A DNA stretch of 64,000 bases from Metabacillus kandeliae (GCF_021166585.1 NZ_JAJOZE010000010.1:1-64000), one strand, 5' to 3'. Shown: positions 10,551-20,797, counted from the stretch's first letter. Notes: generated by a model from the letters alone, not told the origin. Made by a program: numbers and translations.

Positions 10551-11138
10551 CTACAGCATTCCTTTCGTTGATGGCACACCTTTTACGCGCGGATCAATTA
10601 CAACGGCTTCATCAAGCGCGCGGGCCATCGCTTTAAAAACAGCTTCAATCATATGGTGTGTGTTTTGTCCGTAATGAATGATCACATGCAGGTTGATTCG
10701 AGCCTCAAGGGCGAATTTCCAAAGAAATTCATAAACAAGCTCTGTATCAAAAGTGCCTGTCTTTGCACTTGGAAAAGAACCTTTCATTTCAAAATGCGGC
10801 CTGTTGCTGAGATCAACGACAACCTGTGCCAGCGCATCATCCATCGGAATAAGGGCTGAGCCGTAGCGCTTGATGCCTTTTTTATCCCCAAGCGCTTCCC
10901 TGAACAGGTAGCCAAGGCAGATGCCGATGTCCTCTGTTGTATGATGGTCATCCACTTCTGTATCGCCATCTGCTTTTACCATTAAATCGAAATGTCCGTG
11001 GCGCGCGAAAAGATCGAGCATATGAGTCAGAAATGGAACGCCTGTATCCAGCTCTGCTTTGCCTTCTCCATCTATGGCAAGCTGGGCTGTGATTTTCGTT
11101 TCGTTCGTATTCCGGGTAATCTCTGCTGTTCTTGTCAT
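10551..11138 (-). CDS. hisB: HisB, imidazoleglycerol-phosphate dehydratase
   Basis: A 195-residue monofunctional dehydratase without the phosphatase domain of enteric HisB. Metal ligands are visible in DHHTTEDIGICLG and HHMIEAVFKAMARAL, and the substrate loop in FLTHMLDLFARHGHFDL. It catalyses the dehydration of imidazole glycerol phosphate to imidazole acetol phosphate. It follows hisD by 13 bases and abuts hisH. Confidence 0.98.
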   Translation of the reverse strand: MTRTAEITRNTNETKITAQLAIDGEGKAELDTGVPFLTHMLDLFARHGHFDLMVKADGDTEVDDHHTTEDIGICLGYLFREALGDKKGIKRYGSALIPMDDALAQVVVDLSNRPHFEMKGSFPSAKTGTFDTELVYEFLWKFALEARINLHVIIHYGQNTHHMIEAVFKAMARALDEAVVIDPRVKGVPSTKGML

Positions 11139-11151
11139 CCAAAAAGCCTCC

Positions 11152-12426
11152 CTACTTCAGTCTCTCTTCAATTGCCCTTGCATGGGCATCCAAACCTTCA
11201 TATCTCGCAAACGCAGCGATCTTTAAAGCATTTTCCTCAAAAGCTGCTTTGCTGTAATAAATCACGCTTGATTTTTTCATAAAATCATCCACATTCAGCG
11301 GGCTGGAAAAACGTGCAGTGCCGTTTGTCGGAAGCACATGATTCGGACCGGCAAAATAATCCCCAACAGGCTCTGAGCTGTAACGGCCGAGAAAAATGGC
11401 GCCAGCATGGCGGATTTTGCCGAGCAGCTCGAGCGGCTGCTCTGTTAAAATTTCGAGATGCTCAGGAGCCAGTTCATTTACGGCGTCCACGGCTTCATCA
11501 AGGCTGCCAGCTGTAAAAATGCAGCCATATTGCTGAATGGAGGCTTCCGCAATCTCTTTTCGCGGGAGTGTTTCAAGCTGATGGCTGATTTCTGATTGAA
11601 CCTGTTCAGCAAGCTCCATTGAATCTGTCACAAGAACACTTGAAGCCATTCTGTCATGCTCAGCCTGTGAGAGAAGATCAGCGGCAATTTCATTCGCCTT
11701 TGCCGTCCGATCCGCAAGCACCACAATTTCGCTTGGACCTGCAATCATGTCAATATCAACAGTTCCAAACACCTCCCGCTTTGCAAGGGCTACATAAATA
11801 TTTCCCGGGCCGACAATTTTATCAACAGGCAGAAGGCTTTCTGTTCCATAGGCAAGTGCTGCAACAGCCTGTGCTCCCCCTGCCGTATAAATCTCAGTTA
11901 CACCGAGAATATAGGCTGCCGCAAGAACACCGTCCGGAAGGGAACCGGATTTTGATGGAGGTGACGCAAGGACAATCCGCTTCACACCCGCTTCCTGGGC
12001 AGGGATCACATTCATCAGTACTGACGAAGGGTATGCTGCTGTTCCACCGGGTACATAAACTCCGACTGAATCAAGCGGCGTCAGCTTTTGGCCAAGCATC
12101 GTCCCCTTTTCATCTGTTGTAAACCAGGACTTTTGCTTTTGCTGCCGATGAAAAAAGCGGATATTTTCAGCTGCTTCTTCCAAAACCTGCTTCAGCTGAT
12201 CATCAAGCTGGTCATAGCCCCGCTTCATTTCTTCAGGGCCGGCATGGAGTGTTTCAAGCTTTACCGCATCAAAAGCTTCTGTATAGGACAGAACTGCTTC
12301 ATCACCGGATTTTCTTACTTTTTCAATAATCGTTTTTACGGCATTCCGCTGCTCTTCGGTACCGTTATCTAAAGATCTTTTTAATGATGGCCTGTCTTTG
12401 TCATTCAGCCTGAGTATTTTCATCAT
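11152..12426 (-). CDS. hisD: HisD, histidinol dehydrogenase
   Basis: A 424-residue zinc enzyme that oxidises histidinol to histidine through histidinal with two NAD+. The family signature is present: [20 protein letters not shown], then DLLSQAEHD with a zinc ligand, ELAPEHLEI, and GNHVLPT-like text ([18 protein letters not shown]). Two ATG codons in a row (12426, 12423) open the gene and overlap the hisG stop. All catalytic regions appear complete. Confidence 0.97.
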   Translation of the reverse strand: MMKILRLNDKDRPSLKRSLDNGTEEQRNAVKTIIEKVRKSGDEAVLSYTEAFDAVKLETLHAGPEEMKRGYDQLDDQLKQVLEEAAENIRFFHRQQKQKSWFTTDEKGTMLGQKLTPLDSVGVYVPGGTAAYPSSVLMNVIPAQEAGVKRIVLASPPSKSGSLPDGVLAAAYILGVTEIYTAGGAQAVAALAYGTESLLPVDKIVGPGNIYVALAKREVFGTVDIDMIAGPSEIVVLADRTAKANEIAADLLSQAEHDRMASSVLVTDSMELAEQVQSEISHQLETLPRKEIAEASIQQYGCIFTAGSLDEAVDAVNELAPEHLEILTEQPLELLGKIRHAGAIFLGRYSSEPVGDYFAGPNHVLPTNGTARFSSPLNVDDFMKKSSVIYYSKAAFEENALKIAAFARYEGLDAHARAIEERLK

Positions 12427-13061
12427 TGCCCCATCTCCTCCGTCACACTGGATAATCTGCTGACGAGCAGATCAATCTGCTTGTCCTTCATCCGGTAGCT
12501 GACAGGATTGACGATCAGCCTTGAGGTCACTTCAGCAATTTTTTCATATTCCACAAGCCCGTTTTCTTTCAGCGTTCTCCCTGTGGATACAATATCAACA
12601 ATCCTGTCGGCAAGGCCGACAAGCGGCGCAAGCTCAATAGAACCGTTCAGCTTGATAATCTCCACTTGCTCGCCTTTTCCTCTGTAAAAGCTTGAGGCAA
12701 CTCCAGGATATTTCGTCGCAATTTTCGGAGCAACATCATTCAGCTTTGTACCGGGAACACCGGCAACAGCCAGGTGGCAGCGGCTTATTTTCAAATCCAG
12801 CACTTCGTATACATCCCGCTCTTCTTCAAGCAGCACATCTTTTCCGGCAATTCCGGCATCTGCTACCCCGTATTCCACATAAGTGGACACATCCATCGGC
12901 TTTGCGAGGAAAAAACGCAGGTTTTCCTCCGGAATATCAAGAATGAGCTTTCTCGAATCATCAAATTCAGGAGGAAGCCTGTATCCTGCTTTCCGGAGCA
13001 AATCCGCTGCTTCTTCGAATATTCTTCCCTTTGGCATGGCAATGGTCAGCATACTGCTCAC
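12423..13061 (-). CDS. hisG: HisG (short form), ATP phosphoribosyltransferase catalytic subunit
   Basis: A 212-residue short-form HisG that lacks the C-terminal regulatory domain and therefore needs HisZ, encoded just upstream. It joins ATP and PRPP in the first step of histidine synthesis. Visible are [28 protein letters not shown] and the PRPP loop [15 protein letters not shown] prefer GTG at 13061 over ATG at 13052 because GGAGG lies seven bases before the GTG. Its start overlaps the hisZ stop by four bases. Confidence 0.96.
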   Translation of the reverse strand: MSSMLTIAMPKGRIFEEAADLLRKAGYRLPPEFDDSRKLILDIPEENLRFFLAKPMDVSTYVEYGVADAGIAGKDVLLEEERDVYEVLDLKISRCHLAVAGVPGTKLNDVAPKIATKYPGVASSFYRGKGEQVEIIKLNGSIELAPLVGLADRIVDIVSTGRTLKENGLVEYEKIAEVTSRLIVNPVSYRMKDKQIDLLVSRLSSVTEEMGQ

Positions 13062-14224
13062 AAGCTCCCCTCCTTCCTTGTTCCGATAAAATAACTGACA
13101 TCCTTAAAGCTTTTGGTAAAATCGTCCAGGTTTTGAATACCTTTAATATGCTGCAAAACCGTTTCCAGTCCGTCTCTTCTGAGGGCTGCTGCATATTCAA
13201 TCGCTTCTTTTGCCCGCTCACTGCTGTAAATAATGCAGTGCTTGCTGACCGGTTCTTCTGATTCTCCCAGCGCCTCAAGCAGCCTGTCCAGATGGATGCC
13301 GAATCCTGTTGCAGGAGCAGGAGCATCAAATTTTCCAAGAAGCTGATCATAACGCCCTCCATTACCAAGCGGAAAGCCAATCTGGCTTGCATAGACCTCA
13401 AACAGAACACCTGTATAGTAGCTCATGTGGCTGACAATATTTAAATCAAGCTTTATATATTCTGTAACGCCATAATCCAGAAGAGCGGACCAAAGCTCCT
13501 TAATTTCTGCAATGGCTGCACGGCCTTCAGGCATCTCAGAGATCGCAAGGGCCTCATCTGCCTTTTCTATTCCTCCCCGCAGGACAAGAAAAGCAAGCAA
13601 GCGCTGTTTATCGATCGAAGACAGCGGCAATTCCTTCACATGCTCGCGGTATCCAACATAGTTTTTTTCATAAAGATAGCGGCGCAGACGGTCTGCCCGT
13701 TCCTGATTGCCGAGAATTTCCTTGAACAGAGCATCGGCAAAACCAATATGGCCGATCGCAATGGAGAAATCCTTCAAACCTGCTGCCTGCAGAACGGACA
13801 CAAGCAAAGCGATCATTTCCGCATCAGCATAAGTGGAGCCGTCACCAATCAATTCGGTTCCCATTTGTTCAAATTCCGCAGGTCTGCCGCCTTCATGCTG
13901 CTGAGCCCTGAACACATTCGCCAAATACGCAATCCGGAGCGGGTTTTGGTTTTTATACAGTTTGGATGCCGCAATCCGTGCGATTGGTGCAGTCATATCC
14001 GGTCTCAGGACAAGGGTATGGCCCTGCCTGTCAAGCAGCTTGAACAGCTGCTGATCTAAAATCGCCGACTGAACCCCGACCGTTTCATAAAATTCAAGCG
14101 TCGGCGTTTCAATAAAATCAAAGCCCCACTGGCTGATCTCTTTCTGCAGGCTTTCCCTCAGCTTCTTTTTCGATTTATACACAGAGGGCATCGTATCCCT
14201 CATCCCAAGAGGCTTTTCAAACAT
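13058..14224 (-). CDS. hisZ: HisZ, ATP phosphoribosyltransferase regulatory subunit
   Basis: A 388-residue protein related to the catalytic core of histidyl-tRNA synthetase but lacking its anticodon domain and activity. It forms the regulatory part of the short HisG enzyme. HisRS-like motif 2 is seen in [13 protein letters not shown] and motif 3-like text in [18 protein letters not shown] at 14224 follows AGGAAA; a GTG at 14242 lies inside a GGAGGT site. It is the first gene of the operon. A promoter-like TTGAAA-N17-TAGCAT lies at 14284-14312. Confidence 0.95.
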   Translation of the reverse strand: MFEKPLGMRDTMPSVYKSKKKLRESLQKEISQWGFDFIETPTLEFYETVGVQSAILDQQLFKLLDRQGHTLVLRPDMTAPIARIAASKLYKNQNPLRIAYLANVFRAQQHEGGRPAEFEQMGTELIGDGSTYADAEMIALLVSVLQAAGLKDFSIAIGHIGFADALFKEILGNQERADRLRRYLYEKNYVGYREHVKELPLSSIDKQRLLAFLVLRGGIEKADEALAISEMPEGRAAIAEIKELWSALLDYGVTEYIKLDLNIVSHMSYYTGVLFEVYASQIGFPLGNGGRYDQLLGKFDAPAPATGFGIHLDRLLEALGESEEPVSKHCIIYSSERAKEAIEYAAALRRDGLETVLQHIKGIQNLDDFTKSFKDVSYFIGTRKEGSL

Positions 14225-14283
14225 ATACAATTTCCTGCACACCTCCGAATCTTCTGAATGCTTTAACTCGCTAATATGTTACC

Positions 14284-14312
14284 ATGCTATCAAAATAAAG
14301 AAACGGTTTCAA
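14284..14312 (-). promoter_or_regulatory. Candidate promoter of the histidine operon
   Basis: On the minus strand TTGAAA (14307-14312), 17 bases and TAGCAT (14284-14289) lie about 60 bases before hisZ. No T-box signature (GGTGG-ACCGCG) was found in the leader, although Firmicute his genes are sometimes T-box controlled. Confidence 0.45.
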
Positions 14313-14337
14313 GTCTTTACTTTTACCCCTTTTATGT

Positions 14338-14448
14338 AAAAAAGCATCCCTTCTTTTTGGGGATGCTTCCGGTTTAGTATATCCAGTTCGACATTTTTTG
14401 CGAAGTTCCTTTTTTAATAATGGGAGAGGCGTCTCTTGAGAGATGATA
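14338..14448 (-). ncRNA. Candidate small RNA or attenuated leader upstream of hisZ
   Basis: On the minus strand TTGCGC (14466-14471) and TATCAT (14443-14448), 17 bases apart, are followed after about 100 bases by a strong terminator: GAAGCATCCC/GGGATGCTT stem plus six T residues (14338-14369). No convincing gene lies between. The predicted transcript carries a C-rich stretch GCCTCTCCC, of a kind that can pair with Shine-Dalgarno sites, and a six-codon frame MSNWIY. It could be a stand-alone small RNA or a leader peptide/attenuator for hisZ. Confidence 0.35.
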
Positions 14449-14510
14449 TTTCTTTCTTTTAAGAAGCGCAAATCGGCTAAGTAAGGATCTTTCTTGCTAA
14501 TATATTTCTT

Positions 14511-14590
14511 TTATGCGCGGGCGCGGGCTCTGTCTTTTATGCGCGGCTTTTTACTGTTATGCGCCGCTTTCAAGCTTTATGCGCCGCTGA
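14511..14590. repeat. Short phased array, core TTATGCGCSG x4
   Basis: Cores TTATGCGC followed by G/C start at 14511, 14537, 14557 and 14577, spaced 26, 20 and 20 bases, all in one orientation. The array begins about 23 bases beyond the padR terminator. Related arrays are at 56149-56220 and 61583-61800. Confidence 0.8.
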
Positions 14591-14612
14591 TAACCGCCAA
14601 ATTGCTTTTTTC

Positions 14613-14643
14613 AAAAAATAGGAAGACCGCAAACGGCCTTCCT
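14613..14643 (-). terminator. Intrinsic terminator of padR
   Basis: On the minus strand AGGAAGGCCG and CGGTCTTCCT form a stem with a TTTG loop, followed by ATTTTTT. The padR stop codon lies at the base of the stem. Confidence 0.8.
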
Positions 14644-15229
14644 ACATCAGATCCAGAAACTCCTCCACCTGGGTGAAGTATTCTGTATTATTCTTAGTCA
14701 GTTCGCCATTTTCAGCTGCTTGCTGCAGCCGGTCCAGCCATAGCAGTTCAGTCTTTAAATGGAGAATGACCCTCATGACAACAGCAAGATTGGCTACTGA
14801 TTTATCAGGCTTTAAAAACTTGTAGAGCTTTTTCATTTTGTCCAGGTAAGCAGCTGTATCTTCTTTTTTCCGAAGCAGCGCCTGTGACAGCTTCTCCTGG
14901 TCGATATACCCCGCAAATGACAGCACCGCAAAAATCGGCCGCTCCATATGCTCTTTTTTCATCAGCTGCTGAAAGTAAAGCTTTTCAAATTCGCGCCTCC
15001 CCGAATCTGTAATGCTGTAAACTGTTCTTTCCGGCCTGCTGTTGTCCCGGATCACATCTACCACTTTTACAAATTGTTTTTGCTCAAGCGTTTCAAAAGC
15101 ATAATAGAGGGAGCCGCTGGCTAATTTGATGTAATGCTGCATTTGCCTATCATGGATGATTTGCTGGACTTCATATGGATGCTTATCACCTTCAAGCAAT
15201 AAGCCCAATATGACCAGTTTAACGCTCAT
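14642..15229 (-). CDS. PadR family transcriptional regulator
   Basis: A 195-residue PadR protein. The winged helix is at about residues 1-85 (LVILGLLLEGDKHPYEV, SGSLYYAFETLEQKQFV, RTVYSITDSGRREFEKL), and a C-terminal helical dimerisation domain (Vir_act_alpha_C type) follows. PadR proteins are repressors released by small toxic molecules. I prefer ATG at 15229 over GTG at 15241 because AGAGGT overlaps the GTG. It lies 30 bases downstream of a drug exporter gene in the same operon, so it most likely represses that operon through the paired palindromes at 16826-16871. Confidence 0.88.
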   Translation of the reverse strand: MSVKLVILGLLLEGDKHPYEVQQIIHDRQMQHYIKLASGSLYYAFETLEQKQFVKVVDVIRDNSRPERTVYSITDSGRREFEKLYFQQLMKKEHMERPIFAVLSFAGYIDQEKLSQALLRKKEDTAAYLDKMKKLYKFLKPDKSVANLAVVMRVILHLKTELLWLDRLQQAAENGELTKNNTEYFTQVEEFLDLM

Positions 15230-15259
15230 TCTCGCGTTCACCTCTGTTTAACTGCGGCG

Positions 15260-16804
15260 CTATTCCTGTACAGCCGCTTTTTCTGGTTTTATCTTTGCTG
15301 TTTGAGGAACTGTAATCCGCTCATTGCCCATAAAAAAGACGGCAGCAATTGCAAATGCAATCGGGATAAGGGCCAGCATAAATACATACGTAATAGAAGA
15401 TGACATAGCTTCAACAATTTTATCCAGTATTTGCGGCGGAATGGCATTGCGGGCACTGGACTGAAAAACCGCACTCGGGTTTGAGAGCTGAGGGAATGAC
15501 CCTTGTGATGCTCCACCCATTCCTTCGAATCCTTTTTTCAGCTCGCTGGCAAACACATTGCTCTGGATGCTCCCAAAAACGCTGACCCCAATTGTCATGC
15601 CAAGCGACCTTGCAAAGGAGTTTGTAGAGTTAGCAGAGCCTCTGAATTGCGGCTCCAGATTGTGCGTTGAAGACGTAGGCAGCAGGGAGAAGCTGAAGCC
15701 TACACCGAATCCCGTTAAAATCATAAACACCGTCAGCATAAAGCGTGGTGTGTCAGGATGCATCGTTCCAAGCAGCGCCATGCCTGCTGCAAACGAAAAG
15801 ACAGAAATGATCATTAAGTTCCGGAAGCTTGTTTTTGTCTGAAAAATACCGCCAATCGCGCTTCCCGCAACGGAACCGAGCATCATCGGCGTCAAAATCA
15901 GCCCTGCATTGGTGGCAGAACCTCCGTACACAGCCTGAACGAAAATCGGGATGAATACCGTTAAAATAACAAATGTAGCGCCGTAGAAAAACGCCAGGAT
16001 CTGTGAGGAAGCGAATAAGCGCCGTTTGAACATCCAAAATGAGATGATCGGCTCCTTCGCTCTCTTTTCCACAAAGAAAAACAGAATAAGCGCTGCAGCA
16101 AAAATAACGAACAGGGAAATAATCTGCACTGATGACCAGGCATATTCCTTGCCGCCAAGCTCTATGGCAAACATCAGGCTGACAACCGAAACAACAAGTG
16201 CAGCAGCTCCAGCCCAGTCAATCTTCTGATCTTTACGGCTTTGTGATTCCTTATAGAAACGGGAAATCAAAACTAAAGATACCAAACCGATCGGCACGTT
16301 CACATAAAAAATCCAATTCCAGCCGATATATTCTGTGATATATGCTCCCAGCAGCGGACCGATGACACTTGAAGCGCCGAACACTGCGCCAAGCAAGCCT
16401 GTCATTTTCCCGCGCTTTTCAGGAGGAAAAATATCAAATACGATGGTAAAGGCAATCGGCAGAAGCGCACCGCCTCCCACTCCCTGCAAGGCTCTGTACA
16501 GACTGAGCTGCACAATACTGTCAGCCGTTCCGCAAAGCGCAGACCCAATGAGAAAAACGGTAAGGCCAAAGATAAAAAACCGTTTTCTCCCATACATATC
16601 TGACAGCTTGCCAAAAATCGGCATACCGGCCATAACGGTCACCATATAAGCAGATGTGACCCAAACAAACTTATCCAGCCCGCCAAGGTCAGAGATAATT
16701 TTCCCCATTGCTGTTGCCACGATGGTATTGTCCATGGCTGACATAAAGATGCCAAGCAAGAGTCCCGCAACAATAATACGGGTTTGTTTTTCTGTCGAAA
16801 CCAT
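15260..16804 (-). CDS. MFS drug exporter, DHA2 (EmrB/QacA) family, 14 TM
   Basis: A 514-residue drug:proton antiporter with about 14 membrane segments. Motif A is GKLSDMYGRKR near residue 64, and the antiporter motif C is in GAVFGASSVIGPLLGA near residue 140. TM1 holds the family motif SAMDNTIVATA with the conserved Asp. It would export hydrophobic toxic compounds; the substrate is unknown. ATG at 16804 follows GGAGG by 10 bases. It is cotranscribed with padR, and the pair is inserted between the his operon and yvoF. Confidence 0.92.
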   Translation of the reverse strand: MVSTEKQTRIIVAGLLLGIFMSAMDNTIVATAMGKIISDLGGLDKFVWVTSAYMVTVMAGMPIFGKLSDMYGRKRFFIFGLTVFLIGSALCGTADSIVQLSLYRALQGVGGGALLPIAFTIVFDIFPPEKRGKMTGLLGAVFGASSVIGPLLGAYITEYIGWNWIFYVNVPIGLVSLVLISRFYKESQSRKDQKIDWAGAAALVVSVVSLMFAIELGGKEYAWSSVQIISLFVIFAAALILFFFVEKRAKEPIISFWMFKRRLFASSQILAFFYGATFVILTVFIPIFVQAVYGGSATNAGLILTPMMLGSVAGSAIGGIFQTKTSFRNLMIISVFSFAAGMALLGTMHPDTPRFMLTVFMILTGFGVGFSFSLLPTSSTHNLEPQFRGSANSTNSFARSLGMTIGVSVFGSIQSNVFASELKKGFEGMGGASQGSFPQLSNPSAVFQSSARNAIPPQILDKIVEAMSSSITYVFMLALIPIAFAIAAVFFMGNERITVPQTAKIKPEKAAVQE

Positions 16805-16825
16805 TTCAGGCTCCCCTCCATTAAT

Positions 16826-16871
16826 TACTCAAATTTGAATATTAGTTCTTTCTTATTATAACCAAATTTGG
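16826..16871. promoter_or_regulatory. Paired palindromic operators around the exporter promoter
   Basis: Two palindromes share the centre CAAATTTG, at 16830-16837 and 16863-16870, with wider arms TACT/AATA and ACC/GGT. Their centres are 33 bp apart, about three helical turns. A perfect minus-strand TATAAT (-10) lies between them at 16855-16860. The layout fits a dimeric repressor, most likely the PadR encoded in the same operon; binding is inferred. Confidence 0.6.
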
Positions 16872-16901
16872 GTATTTAGCTAGAGGGAATATGCTGTAAA
16901 T

Positions 16902-16940
16902 AAAAAAACCTGATCGACAGCTTTCACTGTCCATCAGGTT
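16902..16940 (-). terminator. Intrinsic terminator of yvoF
   Basis: On the minus strand AACCTGATGGACA and TGTCGATCAGGTT form a long stem followed by TTTTTTT. The yvoF TGA stop lies in the loop. Confidence 0.8.
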
Positions 16941-17448
16941 CTGTTAAAACGCGTTTTTCCATCTCATCTGCTGTATAAATAATCCTCATTGGATTGCCGC
17001 CGACAAAGGAACCGGCCGGAACATCTTTATGCACTAGCGTTCCAGCTGATACAACAGCACCGTCGCCGATCACCACGCCCGGCAGAATCGTCGTGTTGGC
17101 GCCGATCAGCACTTCATCGCCAATCAAGACATTGCCAAGTCTGTATTCTTTAATTAAATACTCGTGAGCCAGAATGGTTGTATTGTAGCCGATCACCGTA
17201 TTTCTTCCAACGGTGATTTTTTCCGGAAACATGATATCCAGCATCACCATCAGTGCAAAAGAGGTTTGATCTCCTATCTTTACGCCGAGGAAATTCTGGT
17301 ACATGGCATTTTTCATTGCCAGAAAGGGGGTGTACCTTGCCGCCTGAATGACGATAAAATTGCGGACAACCTTCCAAAACGGAACGGTTTTATAAATATG
17401 CCACAAGGAGTTGGCTCCTTCTACAGGATAGCGCTCAGTTTTCCTCAA
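16924..17448 (-). CDS. yvoF: Hexapeptide-repeat acyltransferase YvoF
   Basis: A 174-residue left-handed beta-helix acyltransferase (LbH family). Hexapeptide repeats run from about residue 75 to 150 ([53 protein letters not shown]), ending in the VGGNPMRII signature. It should transfer an acyl or acetyl group to an unknown acceptor. It overlaps ppaX by 14 bases and ends the hprK-lgt-yvoD-ppaX-yvoF operon, the same order as in B. subtilis. Confidence 0.9.
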   Translation of the reverse strand: MRKTERYPVEGANSLWHIYKTVPFWKVVRNFIVIQAARYTPFLAMKNAMYQNFLGVKIGDQTSFALMVMLDIMFPEKITVGRNTVIGYNTTILAHEYLIKEYRLGNVLIGDEVLIGANTTILPGVVIGDGAVVSAGTLVHKDVPAGSFVGGNPMRIIYTADEMEKRVLTEPDGQ

Positions 17449-18091
17449 CTTCGTTCACTCCGGCAATATCAAGCAAATCACTCATTCTTTGAAGCATATA
17501 ATCTGGTTTGAAGGAGAGCAAATATTCCTCGCCCTTTGCTGTCCAGGCAACACCTGCTGTTAATGTGCCGGCATTTTTCCCTGATTCAATATCATGATGG
17601 TTGTCTCCGACCATGATCGCTTCTTCCGGACGGGAGCCGAGCTTTTCCAAAGCAAGCAGCACAGGCTCAGGATGCGGCTTTGCATGTACCACATCATCAA
17701 GTGTCACAACCACTTCGAAGAACTGCCCGAGATTGGTTAAATTCAGCCCCATTGTGACAGTATCAAGAATTTTCGTTGTTACAATGCCCAGCTTAAAGCC
17801 ATTTTCCTTCAGTGTTCTCACCGTTTCGAAAACGGTGTCGAACTCTTTTACAAGCCTGTCATGCTGCTCGTGGTTGAATTTCCGGTAAACCTTGATCATT
17901 TCTTCCGTTTTTTCCGGGTTCATCTCAGAAAAGGTTTCATGCAAAGTCGGCCCCATAAACGGAAGCACGTCCTCGCGCTGATATTTCCCTGGATAATATT
18001 CATTCAGGGTATAGAGAAATGACTCGATAATTAAATCATTCGTGTTGATTAAAGTTCCGTCCAAGTCAAAGAGAATCGTAGTTAGTTTCAT
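17435..18091 (-). CDS. ppaX: PpaX, HPr-Ser-P-linked pyrophosphatase (HAD family)
   Basis: A 218-residue HAD hydrolase. Motif I is FDLDGTL at residues 8-14, motif II VTTK, motif III Lys in HAKPHPEP, and motif [14 protein letters not shown]. PpaX hydrolyses the pyrophosphate made when HPr kinase/phosphorylase removes phosphate from serine of HPr, helping that reaction run. It overlaps yvoD by 26 bases and yvoF by 14, in the hprK operon. Confidence 0.94.
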   Translation of the reverse strand: MKLTTILFDLDGTLINTNDLIIESFLYTLNEYYPGKYQREDVLPFMGPTLHETFSEMNPEKTEEMIKVYRKFNHEQHDRLVKEFDTVFETVRTLKENGFKLGIVTTKILDTVTMGLNLTNLGQFFEVVVTLDDVVHAKPHPEPVLLALEKLGSRPEEAIMVGDNHHDIESGKNAGTLTAGVAWTAKGEEYLLSFKPDYMLQRMSDLLDIAGVNEVEEN

Positions 18092-19025
18092 ATTTGCTGT
18101 CCTTTCCTGCTGATTGGTTCCGCCCTGTCCAAAGCCTTGCCACGATTACTGTCAAAAGCACAGCTGTAAGAAGCCTGATTAACAGCAGAGGCCAGACCGG
18201 TATCCCAAGCGGAACAAAGATAAGCGTGTCCTCCACAACTGCATGGCACGACACGAGAAAGATAAAAGCAAGCGTGATGTCCCTTTTGCTCACGCCATCG
18301 TCCTTTACAGCCTGAATCATAACGCCCGCTCCATACGCGAGACCGATTGTGAGGCCTGCAACAAGCGTCATGGAGGTGTTTTCCCTCATGCCAAGAAGTC
18401 TTGTAAAAGGGGCCAGCCATTTTGAAAGCTTATTTAAAAAGCCATAATCCTTCAAGTACTGAATCACAACCATAAGCGGAATAACAATCGCTGCCAGCTG
18501 CAGCACACCGAGAGCGCCCTTTGTTATGGCCTCAAGTACAATTCCTCCCCAGCTGCCAGGCGCTGCTCCCTGGTTCGAAATCATGCCGTACTGGGCAGTT
18601 TCGCTCCCGCCGTGCCAGACGAGGTTAATCACAGCCGCCGAAACGAGTGCCAATCCCATTCTAACCAGCACAATCACCCATATTTTAATTCCCACCCTTG
18701 AAGCAACTGTCGATTCAATGAGCAGGTTATGGGAAAAGGAAAGCATGACCGCCAGAATAAAGACACTTTTCACTGAAAGTGACAGTGTCAGAATACCTGC
18801 AATACCGGCATACAAATTCAGCAAATTTCCGAGAACAAGCGGAATCGCCGCTTCTCCCGGAAGGCCGAACAGGGCCATTAACGGCGCAATCAGCTTCACA
18901 ATCCAATCAATAACAGGCGTATGGCGCAAAATCCCTATCAAAATTGTAATGGGAAAGATCACCTTTCCAAGCGTCCAAGTTGTCGTTAAGCCTGCCTGCA
19001 GTCCTTTTTTAAAACTGGACAACAC
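18066..19025 (-). CDS. yvoD: YvoD, nucleoside-recognition (Gate-type) membrane protein
   Basis: A 319-residue polytopic membrane protein with two nucleoside-recognition/Gate domains, roughly residues 10-130 and 165-280, each with several hydrophobic helices and the [12 protein letters not shown] and [14 protein letters not shown] segments. The family resembles the SpmA/SpmB and FeoB gate domains; its substrate is unknown. The start overlaps the lgt stop by one base. Conserved linkage with lgt and hprK matches B. subtilis. Confidence 0.88.
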   Translation of the reverse strand: MLSSFKKGLQAGLTTTWTLGKVIFPITILIGILRHTPVIDWIVKLIAPLMALFGLPGEAAIPLVLGNLLNLYAGIAGILTLSLSVKSVFILAVMLSFSHNLLIESTVASRVGIKIWVIVLVRMGLALVSAAVINLVWHGGSETAQYGMISNQGAAPGSWGGIVLEAITKGALGVLQLAAIVIPLMVVIQYLKDYGFLNKLSKWLAPFTRLLGMRENTSMTLVAGLTIGLAYGAGVMIQAVKDDGVSKRDITLAFIFLVSCHAVVEDTLIFVPLGIPVWPLLLIRLLTAVLLTVIVARLWTGRNQSAGKDSKYETNYDSL

Positions 19026-19855
19026 TATCTCCCCTTCGCTTCGCCCGGTGCATCCAAATAGTGCTCCTTCGCCATTCCTGCTGCTCTTCTCACGATGATT
19101 AAAATGATCGCCGCTGCAATCAGAACAAGTGAAATCACCTGGGCAATCCGGAGCGTAGAAGTCAGCATCAGACTGTCTGTGCGCATTCCTTCAATAAAGA
19201 ACCGTCCGACAGAGTACCAAATCAGATAAGTAAGAAACATCTCGCCCCGGCGAAGATTCACTCTTCTCAGGAACAGCAGCAGGATGATGCCGGCAAGGCT
19301 CCATAATGATTCGTATAAAAAAGTCGGATGATAGTACGTTCCGTCTATGTACATCTGGTTAATGATAAACTGCGGAAGGTGGAGATTTTCCAAGAAAGCG
19401 CGTGAAACAGGTCCGCCATGGGCTTCCTGATTCATGAAATTTCCCCATCTCCCGATTGCCTGGCCGATCAAAATGCTTGGTGCCGCAATATCTGCCAGCT
19501 TCCAAAACGAAACTTTCCGAATGCGCGCGAATATAATTCCCGTTATGACAGCGCCGATTAACCCGCCATGAATGGCAAGCCCGCCGTTCCAAATCTGCGG
19601 AATCTCAGCAGGATGTTTCGAATAATAGCCCCATTCAAATAGAACATAATAAGCTCTTGCGCAAACAATGGCAATCGGGATAGCAAAAAGCACAAGATCT
19701 ACGAAAATATCCTTATTCATGCCTCTTCTTTCGCTTTCTCTCATCGCTACCCAAAGACCGAGCAGCGCTCCGAACCCGATAATAATGCCGTACCAATGAA
19801 CACGCAGTGAACCGATTTCAAATGCGATCGGATTTAAAGGGTGTATAGACTCCAT
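19025..19855 (-). CDS. lgt: Lgt, prolipoprotein diacylglyceryl transferase
   Basis: A 276-residue membrane enzyme that transfers diacylglyceryl from phosphatidylglycerol to the lipobox cysteine of prolipoproteins. The signature [14 protein letters not shown] lies near residues 137-150. HGGLIGA, with the essential His, and [24 protein letters not shown] are also present. Seven hydrophobic segments are visible. It lies 21 bases after hprK. Confidence 0.97.
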   Translation of the reverse strand: MESIHPLNPIAFEIGSLRVHWYGIIIGFGALLGLWVAMRESERRGMNKDIFVDLVLFAIPIAIVCARAYYVLFEWGYYSKHPAEIPQIWNGGLAIHGGLIGAVITGIIFARIRKVSFWKLADIAAPSILIGQAIGRWGNFMNQEAHGGPVSRAFLENLHLPQFIINQMYIDGTYYHPTFLYESLWSLAGIILLLFLRRVNLRRGEMFLTYLIWYSVGRFFIEGMRTDSLMLTSTLRIAQVISLVLIAAAIILIIVRRAAGMAKEHYLDAPGEAKGR

Positions 19856-19876
19856 CTGTTTCAGCTCCTGAACAAT

Positions 19877-20797
19877 CTATTTTTCATTAATCACACCGGC
19901 AAGCTTATCTGTAAACTGCTCAGCCGCATTAACACCCATACGCTTCAGCCTGAAATTCATGGCAGCCACCTCAATGATAACAGCCAGGTTTCGGCCTGGT
20001 CTTACTGGAACTGTGAGCTTTTGAATATCGGTATCTATAATTTTCATTTTTTCTTCATCAAGCCCAACCCTGTCATACTGCTTCTTTGAATCCCAAATTT
20101 CGAGATTGATTACAAGCGTAATGCGCTTATTGCTGCGAACAGCACCAGCTCCGAACAGCGTCATTACATTGATAATGCCAAGACCTCTGATTTCCAGCAA
20201 ATGCTCGATCAAATCAGGCGCATTGCCGATCAATGTATCCTGATCCTCCTGGCGGATCTCAACGCAATCATCCGCCACAAGCCTGTGCCCTCTCTTCACA
20301 AGCTCCAGCGCCGTTTCACTCTTACCTACACCGCTTTTTCCTGTAATCAGCACACCCACACCATAAACATCAACCAATACTCCATGAATCGCTGTCGTTG
20401 GAGCGAGCTTTCCTTCAAGAAAGTTCGTCAAATGGCTGGAAAGGCGGGTCGTCTTCAGGGGCGAACGCAGTACAGGCACTTCCCTCTCCTCTGAAGCAAC
20501 AATCAGCTCCTCGGGAATATCAAGCCCTCTTGACACAATGACAGCAGGGGTAGCCGGTGTACAAAGGGAATTCATCCGGTTTACCTTCTCCTCCTGAGTC
20601 AATTTTTCAAAAAAAGAAAGCTCTGTTTTCCCAAGAATCTGAACTCTTTCCTCAGGGTAATAATTGAAGTAGCCGGCCAACTCAATTCCCGGCCGTGATA
20701 AATCACTCGTCGTAATCGGGCGGTTAATGCCCTCTTCTCCGCAAATCAATTCTAAATTAAACTTCTGCATCAAATCTTTTGTACAGACTTTCGGCAA
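19877..20797 (-). CDS. hprK: HprK, HPr kinase/phosphorylase
   Basis: A 306-residue bifunctional enzyme that phosphorylates Ser46 of HPr and Crh with ATP and reverses it with phosphate. The P-loop GKSGVGKSE lies near residue 155, followed by the catalytic VADD, and the HprK signature [20 protein letters not shown] follows. The start is TTG at 20797, eight bases after AAAGGAGG. It heads the hprK-lgt-yvoD-ppaX-yvoF operon. A stem AGCCCTG/CAGGGCT lies in its leader (20830-20853) without a T run. Confidence 0.97.
   Translation of the reverse strand: MPKVCTKDLMQKFNLELICGEEGINRPITTSDLSRPGIELAGYFNYYPEERVQILGKTELSFFEKLTQEEKVNRMNSLCTPATPAVIVSRGLDIPEELIVASEEREVPVLRSPLKTTRLSSHLTNFLEGKLAPTTAIHGVLVDVYGVGVLITGKSGVGKSETALELVKRGHRLVADDCVEIRQEDQDTLIGNAPDLIEHLLEIRGLGIINVMTLFGAGAVRSNKRITLVINLEIWDSKKQYDRVGLDEEKMKIIDTDIQKLTVPVRPGRNLAVIIEVAAMNFRLKRMGVNAAEQFTDKLAGVINEK

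Noticed and set aside
14271-14471. A 66-codon minus-strand frame before hisZ
   Set aside because: It runs through a strong terminator and the his promoter and has no ribosome site.
14225-14640. T-box leader for the histidine operon
   Set aside because: No GGTGG-ACCGCG element or specifier-loop context is visible on the minus strand, although a terminator is present.
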